Of a DNA stretch of 64,000 bases, positions 60,656 to 64,000 are shown one piece after another; position 1 is the stretch's first letter, and the number at the start of each line of letters is the position of its first letter. Source of the DNA: Actinomadura coerulea (GTDB taxonomy: Bacteria > Actinomycetota > Actinomycetes > Streptosporangiales > Streptosporangiaceae). Below the pieces are notes generated by a model. That model was not told the origin of the DNA and made no database searches. It worked only from the letters and a program-made list of their open reading frames with translations. The stretch is from contig NZ_JACHMQ010000001.1 of the NCBI RefSeq assembly GCF_014208105.1, positions 4,650,001 through 4,714,000 of the forward strand. The letters run 5' to 3'. The translations under genes were made by a program, and so were the position numbers.

Positions 60656-60876
60656 CCGCCCCTGCGAACGGAGCCGGCGATCGATGGCCCGAGATCGACG
60701 AGCACATCGTGAACCACCGCATCCTTCCGGCCTTGATGATCCTGCGGCGGGTTTTCGGCTACGGCATCCCCGAGGCGATTGACGCGTTCGACGCCCGGTA
60801 CAGAGTTCTTCGCGAGACCCGTCCGGATGACTTCACGGTGAGCCGCGAAGAGTACGGCAGGCACGTCTACAGTTGA
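60652..60876 (+). CDS. Small hypothetical protein coupled to TetR
   Basis: A 74-residue acidic, helical protein starting MTAPANGAGDRWPEIDEHIV and containing ILRRVFGYGIPEAIDAFDARY. ATG at 60652 lies in an ATGA overlap with the TetR stop, so the two are probably translated together. No family recognised; a co-regulator or ligand-handling partner is possible. Confidence 0.6.
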   Translation: MTAPANGAGDRWPEIDEHIVNHRILPALMILRRVFGYGIPEAIDAFDARYRVLRETRPDDFTVSREEYGRHVYS

Positions 60877-61168
60877 CGCCCGAAATTCGGAACTTGCCCG
60901 AGACGGGCGGGCGCAGGACGTCCCGGAACATGGGCGGGATGATGACCGGGGTTCGGGGTACTTCGTCGCGCAGGAGTTCGCCTATATGGCCGTGGATCGG
61001 TCCAGGTTGGCGGCTCTCGCCGGGGGGTGAGGACGCCGGCGCCCGGCGGGTGCTCAGGGGGACGCGGCGGACGTCCTGGTCCGTGTGTCTTCACCATCAC
61101 CGACGTGCTCCGCCGCCTCTTTCCACGATCGCGTCCGGCCCCGCCTCTCCCCGCTGAACGGCCGGGCC

Positions 61169-62341
61169 TCATTCGATCGCTGAAATGTCCGGCGGGGTGG
61201 GGTTTCTGTGGAGTACCAGGAGGGCCCTGTCGTCTGTCAGTTTGCCGTGGGCGTACTGCTCCAGGTCCTGGTGGACGGTGGGGGCGATTTCGCCGGGGGG
61301 CAGGTGTTTCCAGCCGGTCAGGCGTTCTGTCAGAGGGTAGAAGGCGCCGGACGGGTCGCGGGTTTCGGTGATGCCGTCGGTGCATAGGAGGAGCGTCGAA
61401 TCGGTCGGAAAGGTGAAGGGTGTGACGGTTCGCGGTTCTCGGCTCAGGGACGCCAGGCCGAGCGGAAGGGACGCCTCTCCCAGGTTCACCTGGCCCGCAC
61501 GCTGGTCGGTCAGCAGGTAGGGCTGGATGTGGCCGCAGTTGATGGCCTGGGCCGTTGTCTCCGGGCCGATGTCCAGGACGAGGGCCGTGACGAATCGTTG
61601 CTCCTCGCCGGTCTGGGCGACGAAGGCATTGTGCCGGAGCACCGAGTTCTCCAGGGCGTCCACGACGGCGGGGAGGCTGGGCTCCGATAGGGCCGCCTCG
61701 CGGAACGAGCTGAGGACCGCGAAGGCCGCGCTGATGGCGGGCAGGCCCTTGCCCTGGACGTCGGCGATGAGGACGCGGCTGCCGTAGGGGGTCGGCATGG
61801 CCTCGTAGACGTCGCCGCCGACCATGCTGTCCTCCTCGACCGGCTCGTACAGGCCGTGGACGAGGAGTTCGGGGGTGACGAGGGGGAACGGGCGCAGGAT
61901 CTGGCGCTGCAGGGCGGCCGCCGCGGAGCGGAGCCTGCTGATCTCCCTCTCCTGGCGGACGCGGCGGACCGCCTGGACGACGCTCAGGCCGTCGAGCGCG
62001 ACGGCGAAGGTGATCACGCCGGCGTTGGCCGCCACGTTGGACAGCGGGCTGCGGATCAGTGAGCCGATGATGACCAGGACCGTCCAGACGGAGGCGACCG
62101 CGGTCTGCCGGACCGATCCGCGGCCGGCGATCAGCGTGGGGAGGAAGACCAGGAACGGGGCGAAGCCGGTCTCCCGGCCGAGCGCGACGCCGGTCACCGC
62201 GAGGGCCGCGGTGATCCCCACCAGCCATCCCGCCACGACCCGCCAGGTGAGGCCGCCCTGTCGCGCGACGGCGTTCGGACCGTCCGGAACCTCCGAGATG
62301 CCCATCTCCTGTCCCATCGAAAGCCGCCCCACTGTGATCAT
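61169..62341 (-). CDS. Membrane-bound SpoIIE/PP2C-type serine phosphatase
   Basis: A 390-residue protein. Three or four N-terminal transmembrane helices (WLVGITAALAVTGVALG, FLVFLPTLIAG, WTVLVIIGSLI) are followed by a coiled linker and a PP2C phosphatase domain with metal-binding Asp residues in VGGDVYEAM, LIADVQGKG and LLLCTDGITET plus DDRALLVL. Such enzymes dephosphorylate anti-sigma antagonist proteins. The start is uncertain: ATG 62341, GTG 62332 and ATG 62317 are in frame and none has a good ribosome site. Confidence 0.85.
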   Translation of the reverse strand: MITVGRLSMGQEMGISEVPDGPNAVARQGGLTWRVVAGWLVGITAALAVTGVALGRETGFAPFLVFLPTLIAGRGSVRQTAVASVWTVLVIIGSLIRSPLSNVAANAGVITFAVALDGLSVVQAVRRVRQEREISRLRSAAAALQRQILRPFPLVTPELLVHGLYEPVEEDSMVGGDVYEAMPTPYGSRVLIADVQGKGLPAISAAFAVLSSFREAALSEPSLPAVVDALENSVLRHNAFVAQTGEEQRFVTALVLDIGPETTAQAINCGHIQPYLLTDQRAGQVNLGEASLPLGLASLSREPRTVTPFTFPTDSTLLLCTDGITETRDPSGAFYPLTERLTGWKHLPPGEIAPTVHQDLEQYAHGKLTDDRALLVLHRNPTPPDISAIE

Positions 62342-62445
62342 TAGAACACGTAGAGTGATCGACTCGACCGGGGTGCTGGGCCACTCGTTCGCCGAGCGGT
62401 GGTCCGGCGTCGGCGCGCGCCGCGCCGACGCCGGACCCGCGTCGG

Positions 62446-62859
62446 CTACTCGGCGTAAGGCTGGTCCTCGCCCTGGGCGCTGTAGCCGAGGCTCCAGATG
62501 TAGCCGTCCGGGTCGGCGAAGGTGCCGCCGTACCCGCCCCACGGCAGGGCGCCGGCGGGCTTGAGGATCGTGGCGCCGGCCTTCTCGGCCTCCGCCATCA
62601 CCTCGTCGACGCGGGCCTCGCTGCGGACGACGTAGGTGAGGACGAGGCCGCTGAAACCGCTGCCCTCCGGGCTCGTGCCGACCTGGTCGGCGAGGCCCTC
62701 GCGGGCGTAGAAGCCGACGGGCGAGGCTCCGTCCGACTCGAAGAACACCGAGATGCCGTAGTCGTTCTGGATCTTCCAGCCGAGGCCCTCGGTGTAGAAC
62801 CGCTTGGCCCGGTCCATGTCCCGGACGCCCAGCAGGATCGAACTCACGTGCGCCTTCAT
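62446..62859 (-). CDS. VOC (glyoxalase/bleomycin resistance) family protein
   Basis: A 137-residue two-module beta-alpha-beta-beta-beta protein: VSSILLGVRDMDRAKRFYTE starts the first module and ADPDGYIWSLGYSA closes the second. AAGGGGA lies before the ATG. The family covers metal-dependent isomerases, dioxygenases and binding proteins; nothing here narrows the substrate. Confidence 0.85.
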   Translation of the reverse strand: MKAHVSSILLGVRDMDRAKRFYTEGLGWKIQNDYGISVFFESDGASPVGFYAREGLADQVGTSPEGSGFSGLVLTYVVRSEARVDEVMAEAEKAGATILKPAGALPWGGYGGTFADPDGYIWSLGYSAQGEDQPYAE

Positions 62860-63001
62860 GTCATGTCCCCTTGTGTGCGTGGTCGGTGCAGCCGGCGGAG
62901 GTGAGCCGCTCGGCCCTCCGCTTCCGCCCTTGCAGGGATCACGCTACGTAAAGGCCGGGGTGGAGCACTTCTCGATTCCTGATCGATCCTCCTGGACGCT
63001 T

Positions 63002-64000
63002 TCAGGGGGAGTGGAGGTCCAGGGCCGCGCGGATTATCGAGTCGGTGTCAATGCCGTGGTGGCGGTGGACGTCCTCTATGGAGCCGGACTGGCCGAACGC
63101 GGTGACGCCCAAGGTCGTACAGGGGACGTTGTTCACTCCGCCCAGGAAGGCCAGGGTGTGGGGGTGGCCGTCCAGGACGGTGACCAGCGGGGTGGCGCGG
63201 GAGGCGGGGAACGCCTGGTCCAGGATCCAGGTCGGGCCGTCGTCCTGGCCCTGGCGGGAGCGGAGGGCCTGGAAGAGCAGGCCGGGGCTGGTCACGCAGA
63301 CCACGTCCGTGCCGACGCCGGCCTGCTCCAGGCGGTCGGCGGCGGCCAGTGCCTCGGGGACGAGGGCGCCCATCGCCGCGACGGTGACGGCGGGACGGGC
63401 CGAGCGGCGCAGCGGGTAGGCGCCGGCGACCACCTGGCGGCGGCGGCGCTCGCGGGCGGCCGGGTCGGCCGGGACGTCCGCGAGGGTCTGGTCGACCGGG
63501 CGGGTCGACAGGCGCAGGTAGGCGGAGCCGCCGTCGGGACGGCCCAGGCGGGCCATGCTCGCGAGCAGCGTCCACTCGGTGTCGAGGGCGAACGCCGGCT
63601 CGTAGGCGACGCAGCCCGGCTGCTCGACGCCGATCGAGGGGGTGACGATGGACTGGTGCGCGCCGCCCTCGGGGGCCAGCGTCACCCCGGACGGGGTACC
63701 GATCAGGATCGACTGGCCGCCCGCGTAGATGCCGAACGACCAGGGTTCGAGCGCGCGGCCGACGAACGGGTCGTACAGGACGCCGATCGGCAGCAGGGGG
63801 CGGTCCCAGCGGCTCCAGGTGGCGCCGAGTTCGCCGAGGAGGCCGACGAGGTTCGTCTCGGCGATGCCGAGTTCGATGTGCTGGCCCGCCGGGCCTTCCC
63901 GCCAGTGCAGGATCGTCTCGCCGTCGTCGGCGAACCAGTCGCGGCGTTCGGAGGTCGACCAGACGCCGACCTTGTTCACCCAGCCGCCGAGGTTGGTGCT
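63002..64000 (-). CDS. Pyruvate dehydrogenase E1/transketolase-like protein, 5' truncated by window edge
   Basis: C-terminal 332 residues of a thiamine-diphosphate enzyme. The frame is open to base 64000 (reading STNLGGWVNKVGVWS), so the start lies outside. HIELGIAETNLVGLLGELG with its Glu is the central pyrimidine-domain motif, and GGAHQSIVTPSIG follows. The C-terminal transketolase domain ends VTAFGQSGSIEDVHRHHGID. This is the AceE/transketolase-like type rather than the alpha2beta2 type. Exact substrate is uncertain without the N-terminus. Confidence 0.85.
   Translation of the reverse strand, partial: STNLGGWVNKVGVWSTSERRDWFADDGETILHWREGPAGQHIELGIAETNLVGLLGELGATWSRWDRPLLPIGVLYDPFVGRALEPWSFGIYAGGQSILIGTPSGVTLAPEGGAHQSIVTPSIGVEQPGCVAYEPAFALDTEWTLLASMARLGRPDGGSAYLRLSTRPVDQTLADVPADPAARERRRRQVVAGAYPLRRSARPAVTVAAMGALVPEALAAADRLEQAGVGTDVVCVTSPGLLFQALRSRQGQDDGPTWILDQAFPASRATPLVTVLDGHPHTLAFLGGVNNVPCTTLGVTAFGQSGSIEDVHRHHGIDTDSIIRAALDLHSP

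Noticed and set aside
60877..61168. Possible small gene between the 74-residue gene and the phosphatase
   Set aside because: Both strands give only arginine/proline-rich low-complexity frames with no ribosome site.

Overview
The window is high-GC actinobacterial chromosome. GC is roughly 70% outside one island. Many genes start with GTG, several neighbouring genes overlap by ATGA, and there are WhiB, PadR and TetR regulators. The gene order lysA-hom-thrC-thrB-rho-rpmE-prfA-prmC-sua5-wecA-atpIBEFHAGDC-DUF2550-cobalamin adenosyltransferase matches the conserved block known from Mycobacterium and other Actinobacteria, read here from right to left. Gene content (carotenoid oxygenase, DUF6745, DUF4913, NrtL) fits a filamentous actinomycete such as Actinomadura or a relative. 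That genus-level placement is inference.

Bases 1-13050 hold accessory and metabolic genes: a truncated site-2 protease, a TetR/NmrA-like divergent pair, a PadR/membrane-protein divergent pair with a near-ideal operator, a carotenoid cleavage oxygenase followed by an aldehyde dehydrogenase, a GNAT acetyltransferase, a DUF6745 pair, a 36-residue basic protein, a GMC oxidoreductase, a PduO-type adenosyltransferase, a DUF4097 lipoprotein and an orphan DUF4913 protein. From 13054 to 41177 nearly everything is on the minus strand: an M28 peptidase, the complete F1Fo ATP synthase operon, wecA, sua5, prmC, prfA, rpmE, an inserted two-component system, rho, the threonine genes thrB-thrC-hom, lysA, nrtL and a CheY-like regulator.

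At 41271 is tRNA-Arg(CCG). A 17.2-kb integrative conjugative element (AICE) is inserted in its 3' half, bounded by a perfect 43-bp repeat (41302-41344 and 58550-58592). Reading from attL it carries a nuclease-like cargo gene, integrase, excisionase, a DnaB-N/DUF3987 replication-type protein, a zinc-ribbon protein, a TraB-like FtsK translocase, small Spd-type membrane proteins, a DUF2637 protein, a WhiB protein, a 48-residue membrane protein, a divergent KorSA-like GntR repressor and a PLP decarboxylase. An AT-richer two-gene cassette (DUF4365/HEAT protein plus a coiled-coil membrane protein) lies near attR. Two features inside the element stand out. One is a conserved hairpin with an invariant 19-nt loop frame, present three times and each time just upstream of a functional module. 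The other is a cluster of GTTGCACC octamers directly downstream of the translocase gene, where a clt transfer locus is expected.

Beyond attR are an amidohydrolase/TetR divergent pair with a 34-bp palindromic operator and a coupled 74-residue protein, a SpoIIE-type phosphatase, a VOC-family protein and the 3' part of a pyruvate dehydrogenase E1/transketolase-like gene cut by the window edge.
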